DNA of 64,000 nt from Endomychus coccineus (taxonomy: Eukaryota > Arthropoda > Insecta > Coleoptera > Endomychidae), in NCBI GenBank assembly GCA_958510875.1, contig OY294067.1, forward strand, positions 230,359,771-230,423,770, given 5' to 3'. This document shows, one piece after another, positions 50,274 through 57,931 of this stretch; within the stretch, counting starts at the first letter, position 1, and each line of letters opens with the position of its first letter. A program made the position numbers and the translations under genes. A model generated the notes under the pieces. It was not told the DNA's origin and ran no database searches. It saw only the letters and a list, made by a program, of their open reading frames with translations.

Positions 50274-51862
50274 AGTAGATGAACTGGGCTAGTTCTGCCT
50301 CAGGATATCCGGTCTCCACTTCCGGTCTAGCTGTCGATGTGCATCTGGTGCATGAGCTCGTCCTTATCAGTTTGAAAGGATGTAGGTGATAAGGATTTTA
50401 TTTTATCTGTAAAGAGTATACAGGGTGTGTTCAAAAAGTGTGTCACATGTACAGAGTCACGTGACTAACACATGGCAGCATGGCGGCCCTAAGGTCCAAC
50501 TGTCATGGCGACCATAAGGTCCAGCTGTCATGGCGGCCATAAGGACCAGCTGTCATGGCGACCATAAGGACCAGCTGTCATGGCGGCCATAAGTACCAGC
50601 TGTCATGGCGACCATAAGGACCAGCTGTCATGGTGGGCATAAGGACCAGCTGTCATGGCGGCCATAAGGACCAGCTGTCATGGCGACCATAAGGTCCAGC
50701 TGTCATGGCGATCATAAGAACCAGCTGTCATGGCGACCATAAGGTCCAGCTGTCATGGTGAGCATAAGGTCCAGCTGTCATGGTGGGCATAAGGACCAGC
50801 TGTCATGGCGACCATAAGGTCCAGCTGTCATGGCGACCATAAGGACCAATTGTCATGGCGACCATAAGGACCAACTGTCATGGCGGCCATAAAGACCAGC
50901 TGTCATGGCGGACCTAAGGTACAGACTGCTTCGTGGAGGGGGCTCCGCCACCTCTAGGAAGCAATAAGGACCAGCTGTCATGGCGGGCATAAGGACCAGC
51001 TGTCATGGCGACCATAAGGACCAGCTGTCATGGCAATCATAAGGTACAGGTTGCTTCGTGTAGGTGTCACCACCAAGTGACAGCTGTCATGGCGACCATA
51101 AGGACCAGCTGTCATGGCGACCATAAGGTCCAGCTGTCATGGTGAGCATGAGGTACAGCTGTCATGGCTACCATAAGGTCCAGCTGTCATGGCGACCATA
51201 AGGTACAGCTGTCATGGCGAACCCAAGGTACAGACTGCTTCGTGGAGGGGGCTCCGCCACCTCTAGGAAGCAATCAGTACCTTTGGTCCAAAGGTACAGG
51301 CTGCTTCATGGAGATGTCACCACCACGTGACAGCTGTCATCGAAGGTACAGAATGCTTCGTGGAGATGTCGCCACCACGTGACAGCTGTCATGGTGAGCT
51401 AAAGGTACAGGCTGCTTCATGGAGATGTCGCCACCACATGGCAGCTGTCATGGCGGACCAACGGTACAGGTTGCTTCGTGTAGGTGTCACCACCACGTGA
51501 CAGCTGTCATGGTGAACCAAAGGTACAGGTTGCTTCGTGTAGGTGTCACCAACACGTGACAGCTGTCATGGTGAGCTAAAGGTACAGGCTGCTTCGTGTA
51601 GGTGTCACGTGACAGATGTCATGGCGGACCGAAGGTACAGGCTGCTTCGTGTAGGTGTCACCACCACGTGACAAAGACTGCTTTGTCATTGTTTCAATCC
51701 GGCGACCATAGTTTACGAACGATGATGACGTCACTGCTTCGAACCGATGACAGTAACTGATTCAATCCGGCGACCATAGTTCACGAACGATGATGACGTC
51801 ATCATCGTTCACGAACTATGATGGGCTAATGAGGAATAAAATGTGAATAATCATAATGATTG
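50274..51862 (+). repeat. Left terminal inverted repeat of the Polinton
   Basis: Matches the inverse of about 61370-63029 nearly base for base. Outside-in it consists of: about 210 bp unique sequence with TATACAGGGTGTGTTCAAAA; an array of about 25-bp units (GGACCAGCTGTCATGGCGAC plus CATAA) from 50482 to about 51230; a block of about 60-70-bp units with GTACAGGCTGCTTCGTGTAG and CCACCACGTGACAGCTGTCA; then two units with GGCGACCATAGTT and GATGATGACGTCATC. Words such as GACAGCTGTC and TGACGTCA are palindromes repeated throughout. Confidence 0.9.
51785..51810. repeat. 26-bp perfect palindrome at the inner end of the left arm
   Basis: GAACGATGATGAC followed by its exact inverse, centred on TGACGTCA. 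Longer imperfect pairing continues outward (CATAGTT...AACTATG). Same structure at 61425-61450. Confidence 0.9.
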
Positions 51863-51894
51863 TATTACATTCATACACATGTTTTTTCGCATGA

Positions 51895-52096
51895 TTCAAC
51901 ACATGCTTTAACATTCAGACAAGTGTTTCAACATTCAGACACGTGTTTCAACATTCAGACACGTGTTTCAACATTCAGACACGTGTTTCAGACACGTGTT
52001 TCAACATTCAGACACGTGTTTCAGCATTCAGACACGTGTTTCAACATTCAGACACGTGTTTCAACATTCAGACACGTGTTCCAGCATTCATACCTA
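51895..52096. repeat. 20-bp tandem repeat between left arm and first gene
   Basis: About nine copies of TTTCAACATTCAGACACGTG, some shortened. Each unit carries the palindrome ACACGTGT. It is not part of the inverted arm; the right side has no copy. The frame through it is a repeat artefact. Confidence 0.9.
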
Positions 52097-52186
52097 TTTA
52101 ACATGTATTTGATACCTGATTTTGACAGAACCGTAGAAGCACCTAACCGCGTGATCAGACATACACAATATAACATCATCATCTAG

Positions 52187-52194
52187 TATATAAA
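52187..52194 (+). promoter_or_regulatory. TATA box of the ATPase gene
   Basis: TAGTATATAAAC lies 18 bp before ATG 52212. The same word TAGTATATAAA stands before the minor capsid gene. Confidence 0.5.
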
Positions 52195-52211
52195 CAAATG
52201 CTTATTAACAT

Positions 52212-52937
52212 ATGTTCCAGTATGATTTCGATTCGCCTTCAGGCATGATGAAGATTGTTAAGCAAAAAGACTCGTTGAGTATTATGAACTTAGGGTCAAG
52301 CAATGAGTATGTTGAACAACCACAACGTCACAGCTCTTTGCTGCCTAATACTCTACGAACAATAATCTGTGGTCCAAGTAATTGTGGGAAAACAAATGTG
52401 ATGTTATCTCTATTGTTAGATGCAAACGGTCTGAAATTTGAAAACGTGTACATATATTCAAAGTCTTTACACCAACCAAAATACCAGTTACTAAAGGAGA
52501 CATTGAAGAAAATTGAGGGGCTTGGATATTTTCCTTGTACCGAAAGTGATGAGGTCATAGACCCCACAGAAGCGAGGCCTAATTCAATCATAATATTCGA
52601 TGACGTGATGTTTGAGAAACAGGAGAAAATTCGTGCTTATTTTTCAAGAGGGAGACACAACTCAATTGATAGTTTCTATCTTTGCCAGTCTTTTGCTAAA
52701 TGTCCAAAACATGGATTGCGCGACAATGCCAATTGCTTGATTATTTTCAAACAGGATGAGCTCAATTTGAAACATATATTCACCGATCATGTAAGTACCG
52801 ACATGTCACTCGAAAAATTCAAAGAGATATGTAGCGTATGTTGGAAAGATAAATATGGATTCCTTATGATAAACAAAGACTGTGATATGAACAAAGGACG
52901 TTATCGCAAAGGTTTTGATAGTTATATATACATCTAA
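52212..52937 (+). CDS. Genome-packaging ATPase (FtsK-HerA/A32-like)
   Basis: A protein of 241 residues, the usual size for Polinton packaging ATPases, which pump the DNA into the preformed capsid. Walker A is GPSNCGKT at residues 54-61, Walker B is IIIFDD at 126-131, and a polar Q-S pair (LCQSF, about 159) follows at the position of the sensor residues of this family. ATG 52212 is the first Met after the TATA box and the frame has no earlier Met worth choosing. It is the first gene after the left arm and is followed 42 bp later by the DUF8207-like gene. No sign of damage. Confidence 0.9.
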   Translation: MFQYDFDSPSGMMKIVKQKDSLSIMNLGSSNEYVEQPQRHSSLLPNTLRTIICGPSNCGKTNVMLSLLLDANGLKFENVYIYSKSLHQPKYQLLKETLKKIEGLGYFPCTESDEVIDPTEARPNSIIIFDDVMFEKQEKIRAYFSRGRHNSIDSFYLCQSFAKCPKHGLRDNANCLIIFKQDELNLKHIFTDHVSTDMSLEKFKEICSVCWKDKYGFLMINKDCDMNKGRYRKGFDSYIYI

Positions 52938-52979
52938 CATGTATATATACTTTCATTTGAAATAGACAACCCGCTCAGC

Positions 52980-54044
52980 ATGGACGTGGGTGTGAGTAAC
53001 ACGCTTAAAGAAAAACAACAATTGAAGAAAAAAATTTGGGAGTTAGCAAACGTTGTGAGGAAAAAATATATGGCTGTGAAATTGGGTAAAGCTGAAAATG
53101 ATGAGATTCTAGATAATATGTTCAGGAATGTATCTAAACCTCTGGAGGAAATTGCGAAAAATGCTGAAATAATCAAACAAAATTCATTGGTTAAACCTAA
53201 AAGTATTGTTTCTACAGCAACACAAATGGAGAACATACCAATCCCAAATATTGTAACTGAAGGGGAAGAGTTCGTATATAACCCCCAAAATACTGAGGAG
53301 GATGTGTTTACCCTCGAACCTACTATCGATCAGATTCGTGAAGAATTCAGAAAACATAAGAAAGATAATGCAGAGGCTACAGAGGAGTTTCTCCAACAAT
53401 ACCCCACATTAGCACGTTATTACTTGGAAGGATTCCTATTGGATGATGATGTCAAGAAATACGATGATAGAATGGGATTGCAATATAATTCAACTTTAGA
53501 CAAATGGTTCATGGGTAATCAACCTATAGAAATTGATAGTGAGAGTAATATAATTATCAAGGGTACTCCGTTCAAGGGTACCACAGGACTGTATAATTTG
53601 ATATTTTACAGAGATGTTCTACCTGATACTTACACTGTGGAAGATGAGAAAAATTACAGTCAAATGATGGAAATGACTAGTGCCCATAGGCGTAATAACG
53701 ATCCAGCTGATCGAATAAGAAACATTGTAAAATACAAAAATGTACTGAAACCTTTGATTAATTCCATGAAAAGACCCAGAGCCAAAACATACACTGGAAG
53801 TGCATATATCAAAAATGATATGCTTGAATATAACGAGAAACCTATCGAATATGTTTATTGGGATGACGTTAACGAAATTGTGGATAGACTGAGACTTCTT
53901 GTTGCATCCTCGCATGCAGGTAACCATAATCATCACAATGAGATAATCTCTATAATAGAAGAATTGATAGAGGCAGGGGTAATTGAACAAAAACCAGGTG
54001 TAAGACAAATTCATCTCAGTTATAAAGATGGTTTCAATGGATAA
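52980..54044 (+). CDS. DUF8207-like protein of insect Polinton relatives
   Basis: A protein of 354 residues. The N-terminal third is charged and helical (KEKQQLKKKIWELAN, then KPLEEIAKNAEIIKQ), a likely coiled coil. The middle has a conserved-looking core KGTTGLYNLIFYRD then a Y/N-rich helix (EDEKNYSQMMEMTSAHRRNN). The C-terminal segment (VNEIVDRLRLLVASSHAG and ISIIEELIEAGVI) is another helix pair. I recognise the core as the domain catalogued as DUF8207, which I know from insect elements of this kind; the function is unknown. The gene lies between ATPase and fibre genes, which points to a structural or assembly role. A TATA-like TGTATATATAC stands at 52940. Its stop overlaps the next start. 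Confidence 0.7.
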   Translation: MDVGVSNTLKEKQQLKKKIWELANVVRKKYMAVKLGKAENDEILDNMFRNVSKPLEEIAKNAEIIKQNSLVKPKSIVSTATQMENIPIPNIVTEGEEFVYNPQNTEEDVFTLEPTIDQIREEFRKHKKDNAEATEEFLQQYPTLARYYLEGFLLDDDVKKYDDRMGLQYNSTLDKWFMGNQPIEIDSESNIIIKGTPFKGTTGLYNLIFYRDVLPDTYTVEDEKNYSQMMEMTSAHRRNNDPADRIRNIVKYKNVLKPLINSMKRPRAKTYTGSAYIKNDMLEYNEKPIEYVYWDDVNEIVDRLRLLVASSHAGNHNHHNEIISIIEELIEAGVIEQKPGVRQIHLSYKDGFNG

Positions 54045-54681
54045 GTTTGGCAGAGCCTCCTCTTCCATGTGGATATATGATACAAATGTATTTAATAATA
54101 ATTTCAAACAAGTTCACGGACAAGGATTATTCCTAACGAGCGATGGAAGTTATGATATGGAACATCGTAGATTGTGCAACGTAAAATCACCGAATGATGA
54201 TGGAGATGTTGCAAATAAAGTATATGTTGATAAATTAACACACAAACTGAATCTGAAAACGGAAACCAGTCTTAAAGATACCTTCAATGTTAGGGTTGAT
54301 AATTTGATCAAAGATATCAACAAGGATCTGGATGAACATAACTTAACGAATGACAAGGTTATTCTCAACATTGATAAACATCTGATGGACATTCAGAATA
54401 AATATAATGGAATGGGGATCTATATGAAATCAGAGTATAAAACAATCAGTGATAGTGTGAGGGAAAACAGAAATGAATTGAAAGAGATCAATAACACATT
54501 TAACAGTGTGAACATGCGTCTAAATGACATTACTAGTAAAGTGGAGGCGTTAGAACGACGGATGACATCTGTGGAACCTTCTAAGAAGAGACCCTCATCA
54601 TCCACAACAACAAAGCAGGGCTCTGTGAAACGTATATCTCCAAATCCTGTGAATATACCCAAAAAATTAATTCTACACTAG
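54037..54681 (+). CDS. Fibre-like trimeric coiled-coil protein (putative spike)
   Basis: A protein of 214 residues from ATG 54037 (MDKFGR). I choose this over the Met three codons earlier because it starts right at the previous gene's stop (ATGGATAAG contains both). Residues about 30-65 contain a pattern typical of phage and viral fibre shafts: a G-x-Y-D-M strand, then RLCNVKSPND and ANKVYVDK. Residues 70-185 are heptad-rich (NRNELKEINNTFNSVNMRLN, then SKVEALERRM), a long stalk. The tail is basic and S/T-rich. Together these suggest a trimeric spike mounted on the penton that contacts the host cell; this is inference from architecture. There is no signal peptide or TM segment. Confidence 0.6.
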   Translation: MDKFGRASSSMWIYDTNVFNNNFKQVHGQGLFLTSDGSYDMEHRRLCNVKSPNDDGDVANKVYVDKLTHKLNLKTETSLKDTFNVRVDNLIKDINKDLDEHNLTNDKVILNIDKHLMDIQNKYNGMGIYMKSEYKTISDSVRENRNELKEINNTFNSVNMRLNDITSKVEALERRMTSVEPSKKRPSSSTTTKQGSVKRISPNPVNIPKKLILH

Positions 54682-54698
54682 ATTTCCACATTGATAAG

Positions 54699-55622
54699 AT
54701 GAGTAGAGAACAAGTTGTGCATGAGCTTCATAAGCCGAGTAGGAAGAATTTCAAACGACGCAGAACGATCATAAAAGGTTTGGATGATTTGTGGCAAATG
54801 GATCTGGCAGAAATGGGTAATTACGCTCGTGAAAATAGAGGATTCAAATACATTTTGATTATGATCGATTGTTTCTCGAAATTTCTATGGACACGCCCGC
54901 TGAAAACGAAATCAGCCGAAGAAGTTCGGAAAGCGGTCAGTTCTATATTGCTAGAAGGACATCGTAAGCCTAGGAATCTGCAAAGCGATCAGGGAAAAGA
55001 ATTCTTCAATAAACACTTTAACGATCTAATGAAGAAACATAATATCAATCATTATAATACGTATAGTGTGAAAAAAGCAGCCATTGCTGAACGTGTCATT
55101 CGAACGTTAAAGGAATCGCTCTACAAACATTTCAGTCTCAGCGGGAAATACAAATGGCTTGATATACTTGAAGAAACTACAGAAAATTATAATAAACGTA
55201 AACATAGTACTATAAATATGGCTCCAATAAAAGTGACGAAACAGATTGAGAGCGAGATATTGAAGCGATCCTACTCACACATCAAGTTAGCTCTGCCTCA
55301 CAAATACAACGTTGGAGATGTGGTACGAATAAGTAAGGCTAAACATATTTTTGAGAAGGGATTTACGCCCAATTGGAGTACGGAATTATTTAAAATCATC
55401 AAAGTAAAAATTACCAACCCGGTCACATATCTACTAGAAGATATGACCAACGCACCAATCAGCGGCTGTTTCTATGAGGAAGAATTACAGAAAACAAAAC
55501 AACCCGATGTGTATTTAGTCGAAACAATATTACGAAAGAGGAGGGGTCAACAGTATGTGAAATGGTTGGGTCTAGATAATAATCACAACAGTTGGATCAA
55601 TAATTCGGATCTCGTTCAATGA
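54699..55622 (+). CDS. Retroviral-type integrase (rve) with C-terminal chromodomain
   Basis: A protein of 307 residues that inserts the element and makes the 6-bp target duplication. The catalytic triad is D35 (WQMDLAEM), D97 (LQSDQGKEF) and E131 (AIAERVIRTL), so D97 and E131 are 33 residues apart, close to the D-D-35-E rule. YILIMIDCFSKFLW and YNKRKHSTINMAP are family hallmarks. An SH3-like region (YNVGDVVRISK, about 215) follows. Residues about 268-307 form a chromodomain (YLVETILRKRRGQQYVKWLG, then SWINNSDL), used for chromatin targeting. The N-terminal HHCC zinc domain is missing or very reduced: the protein starts only about 30 residues before the first Asp. Followed by 280 bp without a gene that contains AATAAA. 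Confidence 0.93.
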   Translation: MSREQVVHELHKPSRKNFKRRRTIIKGLDDLWQMDLAEMGNYARENRGFKYILIMIDCFSKFLWTRPLKTKSAEEVRKAVSSILLEGHRKPRNLQSDQGKEFFNKHFNDLMKKHNINHYNTYSVKKAAIAERVIRTLKESLYKHFSLSGKYKWLDILEETTENYNKRKHSTINMAPIKVTKQIESEILKRSYSHIKLALPHKYNVGDVVRISKAKHIFEKGFTPNWSTELFKIIKVKITNPVTYLLEDMTNAPISGCFYEEELQKTKQPDVYLVETILRKRRGQQYVKWLGLDNNHNSWINNSDLVQ

Positions 55623-55902
55623 ATCCATCATTGACCATTTGGAGATTATTAGGAACAAACAAATAGCTGGAATATTATTGACTCGAGGGTATGATTATTA
55701 TAATAGAACAAAAATTCCGTGAATATGAGGGTGAATCAAGAGTGAAGATTATAATATTTGAAACATATATTGTTAAGATTATACTTAAGTCTTTTGTATT
55801 GAGAAAATTTTGAAATTAATAAAAAATATTATTTTGAGATCTTTGATCTTTCTCCCTCCCCTCGTTAAATAACGGTGCAATCTTGAATTTTCATCAGTCT
55901 GT
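55623..55902. other. Non-coding spacer in the Polinton
   Basis: AT-rich, with polyadenylation-type words (TTAATAAAAAAT at about 55816). It separates the first transcription block from the capsid block and probably holds a terminator and a promoter. Confidence 0.5.
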
Positions 55903-56685
55903 ATGGAAGCGTACGTAGGAGAAGGTGTTCTCAATACGCTTATAAACAAGCTCCCGTTTGAACTTCATATTCCTGGTTATCAATTCTGTGGTCCCGGTAC
56001 AAAATTAGAAGAACGGTTGAGAAGAGGAGATTCAGGTATCAATCCACTCGATAAAGCTTGCCGCCAACACGATATTTCATATCTGCGAAACGCTAGTTTG
56101 GAAGGACGTCACGAGGCGGATAAAATATTAGAGAACGCTGCTTGGCAACGTGTCAAATCTAAAGACACAAAATTTGGAGAAAGGATTGCCGCTTTCGGTG
56201 TAAATAAAATTATGAAGGCAAAGAGGAAATTGGGAATGGGTATGAGAAAGAAGGTTGGGTTCGGAAGTGCAATTGTCGATGGGGTGAGAAAAGTTATGAA
56301 GAATAAGTTTGACTCATCCAATCTGAAGAAAACATCCCAAACAGCGTTGAAAGTTGCACGAAAACAATTCAAAAAAGCGGGTGGTCGGAAAAATGTTCGG
56401 TTACCAAGAGTAATTCCTATTCCAAAGACTGGAGGATTTCTACCATTTTTAATACCTCTGTTTGCCGGCTTATCAGCTGCTGGAGCATTGGCGGGGGGTG
56501 GTGCAGGCATCGCTAAGGCCGTCAACGACAGCAAAGCAGCTCGGAAAACCTTGGAGGAAACGGAAAGACATAATAAAACAATGGAAGCTATAGCTTTGGG
56601 GAAACAAGGATCTGGTCTATATTTGAAAAAGTATCGCAAAGGTCTTGGTCTATATTTAAATAAACATCCAAAAAACTGTCAGTAA
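55903..56685 (+). CDS. Minor capsid protein with phospholipase A2 domain and pX-like tail
   Basis: A protein of 260 residues. Residues 25-80 look like a viral phospholipase A2: calcium loop GYQFCGPGT (26-33), catalytic HD pair in CRQHDISY (H56, D57), and a second Asp in EADKIL (D73). Such domains help parvovirus-type particles leave endosomes. Residues about 95-170 are very basic (KAKRKLGMGMRKK), suited to binding DNA. Residues 176-205 are a hydrophobic Gly/Ala segment (FLPFLIPLFAGLSAAGALAG), as in adenovirus pX/VI-like core or lytic peptides. The end repeats GLYL (GSGLYLKK, GLGLYLNK), possibly protease sites. The stop TAA is at 56683-56685, seven bases after a slippery heptamer; the protease frame begins across this stop. 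Structural role in the capsid interior is inferred. Confidence 0.75.
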   Translation: MEAYVGEGVLNTLINKLPFELHIPGYQFCGPGTKLEERLRRGDSGINPLDKACRQHDISYLRNASLEGRHEADKILENAAWQRVKSKDTKFGERIAAFGVNKIMKAKRKLGMGMRKKVGFGSAIVDGVRKVMKNKFDSSNLKKTSQTALKVARKQFKKAGGRKNVRLPRVIPIPKTGGFLPFLIPLFAGLSAAGALAGGGAGIAKAVNDSKAARKTLEETERHNKTMEAIALGKQGSGLYLKKYRKGLGLYLNKHPKNCQ

Positions 56686-57056
56686 ACCTACCCAGAAGAC
56701 CTCCGACCGATCTCGATCTACGAAAACTAGCAAAAGCTCTGAAAATTCCCCATTTTAGAGGAGTATTCATGCGTGATGAACTGCCATCCAACGGACCATG
56801 GAAAAACGAGCGTGGAATAGTTAATTTAGATAGCTCGGACAATGGAGGCACTCACTGGGTTGGGTTTAATAAAGTCGGTGATACAGTTTTATATTATGAT
56901 AGTTTTGGCAATTTACGCCCCCCTCGCGAACTAGTGGATTATTTCAAAAAGTGTAAGATATTATTCAATCACGATAATTTTCAACAATATAACACTTATA
57001 ATTGTGGTCAGTTATGTTTAGATTTCCTCTCTAACTCTTCAGTTGTGCTCGACTAA
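56664..57056 (+). CDS. Adenain-like cysteine protease, probably made by -1 frameshift
   Basis: This maturation protease of the Polinton/adenovirus (C5/C48-like) group cuts capsid precursors. Numbering from the internal Met at 56769: His29 (GGTHWVGF), Asp44 (YYDSFGNL), Gln72 (oxyanion hole) and Cys79 (TYNCGQLC) form the expected catalytic set in the right order. The conserved N-terminal part (LRKLAKALKIPHFRGVFMRD) lies upstream of that Met and is open back to 56664, with no ATG after the stop at 56661-56663. A start at 56769 would lose this part, so expression as a frameshift extension of the preceding gene is the better reading. Splicing is an alternative. The reading frame ends at TAA 57054-57056, 52 bp before the minor capsid ATG. 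Confidence 0.85.
   Translation, partial: TSKKLSVNLPRRPPTDLDLRKLAKALKIPHFRGVFMRDELPSNGPWKNERGIVNLDSSDNGGTHWVGFNKVGDTVLYYDSFGNLRPPRELVDYFKKCKILFNHDNFQQYNTYNCGQLCLDFLSNSSVVLD
56670..56676 (+). promoter_or_regulatory. -1 ribosomal frameshift slippery site A AAA AAC
   Basis: Read in the frame of the PLA2/pX gene the codons are CCA AAA AAC TGT CAG TAA, giving the canonical X XXY YYZ heptamer A AAA AAC. The protease frame is exactly the -1 frame. It is closed by TAA at 56661-56663 and open from 56664 on, so the two frames overlap by only about 20 nt and the heptamer lies inside that overlap. I could not identify a strong downstream stem by eye; a pseudoknot cannot be excluded. Confidence 0.75.
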
Positions 57057-57071
57057 CCCTGCATTTATTAG

Positions 57072-57080
57072 TATATAAAT
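57072..57080 (+). promoter_or_regulatory. TATA box of the minor capsid gene
   Basis: TTAGTATATAAAT begins about 39 bp before ATG 57108 and repeats the 11-base word TAGTATATAAA found before the ATPase gene. Confidence 0.5.
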
Positions 57081-57107
57081 AGATTGTTGGTAAAGTTTGC
57101 ATCAATC

Positions 57108-57851
57108 ATGTCTCAGACGTTCACTATCACGGGTAAGAGCTCCCGCTTATCTGTAGATTCCCACCCACCTATAGAACTAGATCCTCATTCATATTATTCT
57201 ATCGCACTTGTTGGCTTGCATACGTACAATAGCATTCCGAACATTGAAGAAGGTTTTAATAAATTTTATTATAAAAATGTGAAGGGTGAGGAAGAAGTAG
57301 TAACTATACCTACGGGTTCCTACGAGTTGACAGACATCGAGGATTTCATACAAAGTGCAGTTTGTGGGATAGGAGTGAAGCAAGAAGAACGTGACCGGAA
57401 ATTATCAATAAAATCTAACAACAACACTCTACACACAGAGCTGAAGAGTGATTTTGAAGTGAATTTTATTCCTAAAGATAGTATAAGCGAACTGTTGGGA
57501 TTCAGCAAAAAGAAATTGACATCTCGCGAACTACACGTATCTGATCGACCTATAAACATAATCAAAGTTCAAACAATACGTGTTGAGTGTAACTTAACCG
57601 CAGGAGCATATTATAACAATAAGATAGCTCATACGATATATGAGTTCTCACCTCTTGTACCACCTGGGTTTTCCATTGATATAGAGCCGAAGAATCTTAT
57701 TTATCTACCGGTCATCAGCAAGACGTCCTTCGATAACATCACGCTGAATATTTTAGATCAGAATTGGAAACCGGTAAATTTTCGTGGAGAAGAAATTATT
57801 ATACGATTGGAATTGAAAAAGATCGTTAGGGATTATACCTCACAACAATAA
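57108..57851 (+). CDS. Minor capsid protein (penton-like, single jelly roll)
   Basis: A protein of 247 residues from ATG 57108 (MSQTFTITG). Size and position directly before the major capsid gene are those of the Polinton minor capsid protein that forms the fivefold vertices. The sequence is rich in alternating beta-type segments (HSYYSIALVGLHTYNSIPNI, then FNKFYYKN, VTIPTGSYELTDIEDFIQ) and ends in a strand IIIRLELKKIV. The GSYE and DIEDFI words resemble the conserved start of this family in insect elements. The call is by family pattern and gene order, without catalytic residues to check. No damage. Confidence 0.75.
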   Translation: MSQTFTITGKSSRLSVDSHPPIELDPHSYYSIALVGLHTYNSIPNIEEGFNKFYYKNVKGEEEVVTIPTGSYELTDIEDFIQSAVCGIGVKQEERDRKLSIKSNNNTLHTELKSDFEVNFIPKDSISELLGFSKKKLTSRELHVSDRPINIIKVQTIRVECNLTAGAYYNNKIAHTIYEFSPLVPPGFSIDIEPKNLIYLPVISKTSFDNITLNILDQNWKPVNFRGEEIIIRLELKKIVRDYTSQQ

Positions 57852-57931
57852 ATAATAATCCAATACTCACCACCACTCATTATATGAAAGGAATTCAACT
57901 GAGAAGGTTGCAGTAGCCATCACTTGAGAAC

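Noticed and set aside
50482..51230. CRISPR-like regular repeats
   Set aside because: Units of about 25 bp are directly adjacent with no unique spacers, in a eukaryotic transposon arm; this is a minisatellite.
51164..51382. 72-codon frame in the left arm, with an almost identical frame at 61921-62139 in the right arm
   Set aside because: It is the translation of the arm minisatellites; the copies match because the arms are inverted copies, not because a protein is conserved.
51860..52186. 108-codon frame before the ATPase gene
   Set aside because: Runs through the 20-bp tandem array, so the frame is open only because the unit has no stop in that phase.
53619..54107. 162-codon antisense frame under the DUF8207-like gene
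   Set aside because: Antisense shadow; overlaps two sense genes and lacks a plausible start context.
56109..56639. 176-codon antisense frame under the PLA2/pX gene
   Set aside because: Shadow of a real gene; the sense strand has the motifs and the antisense product has no pattern.
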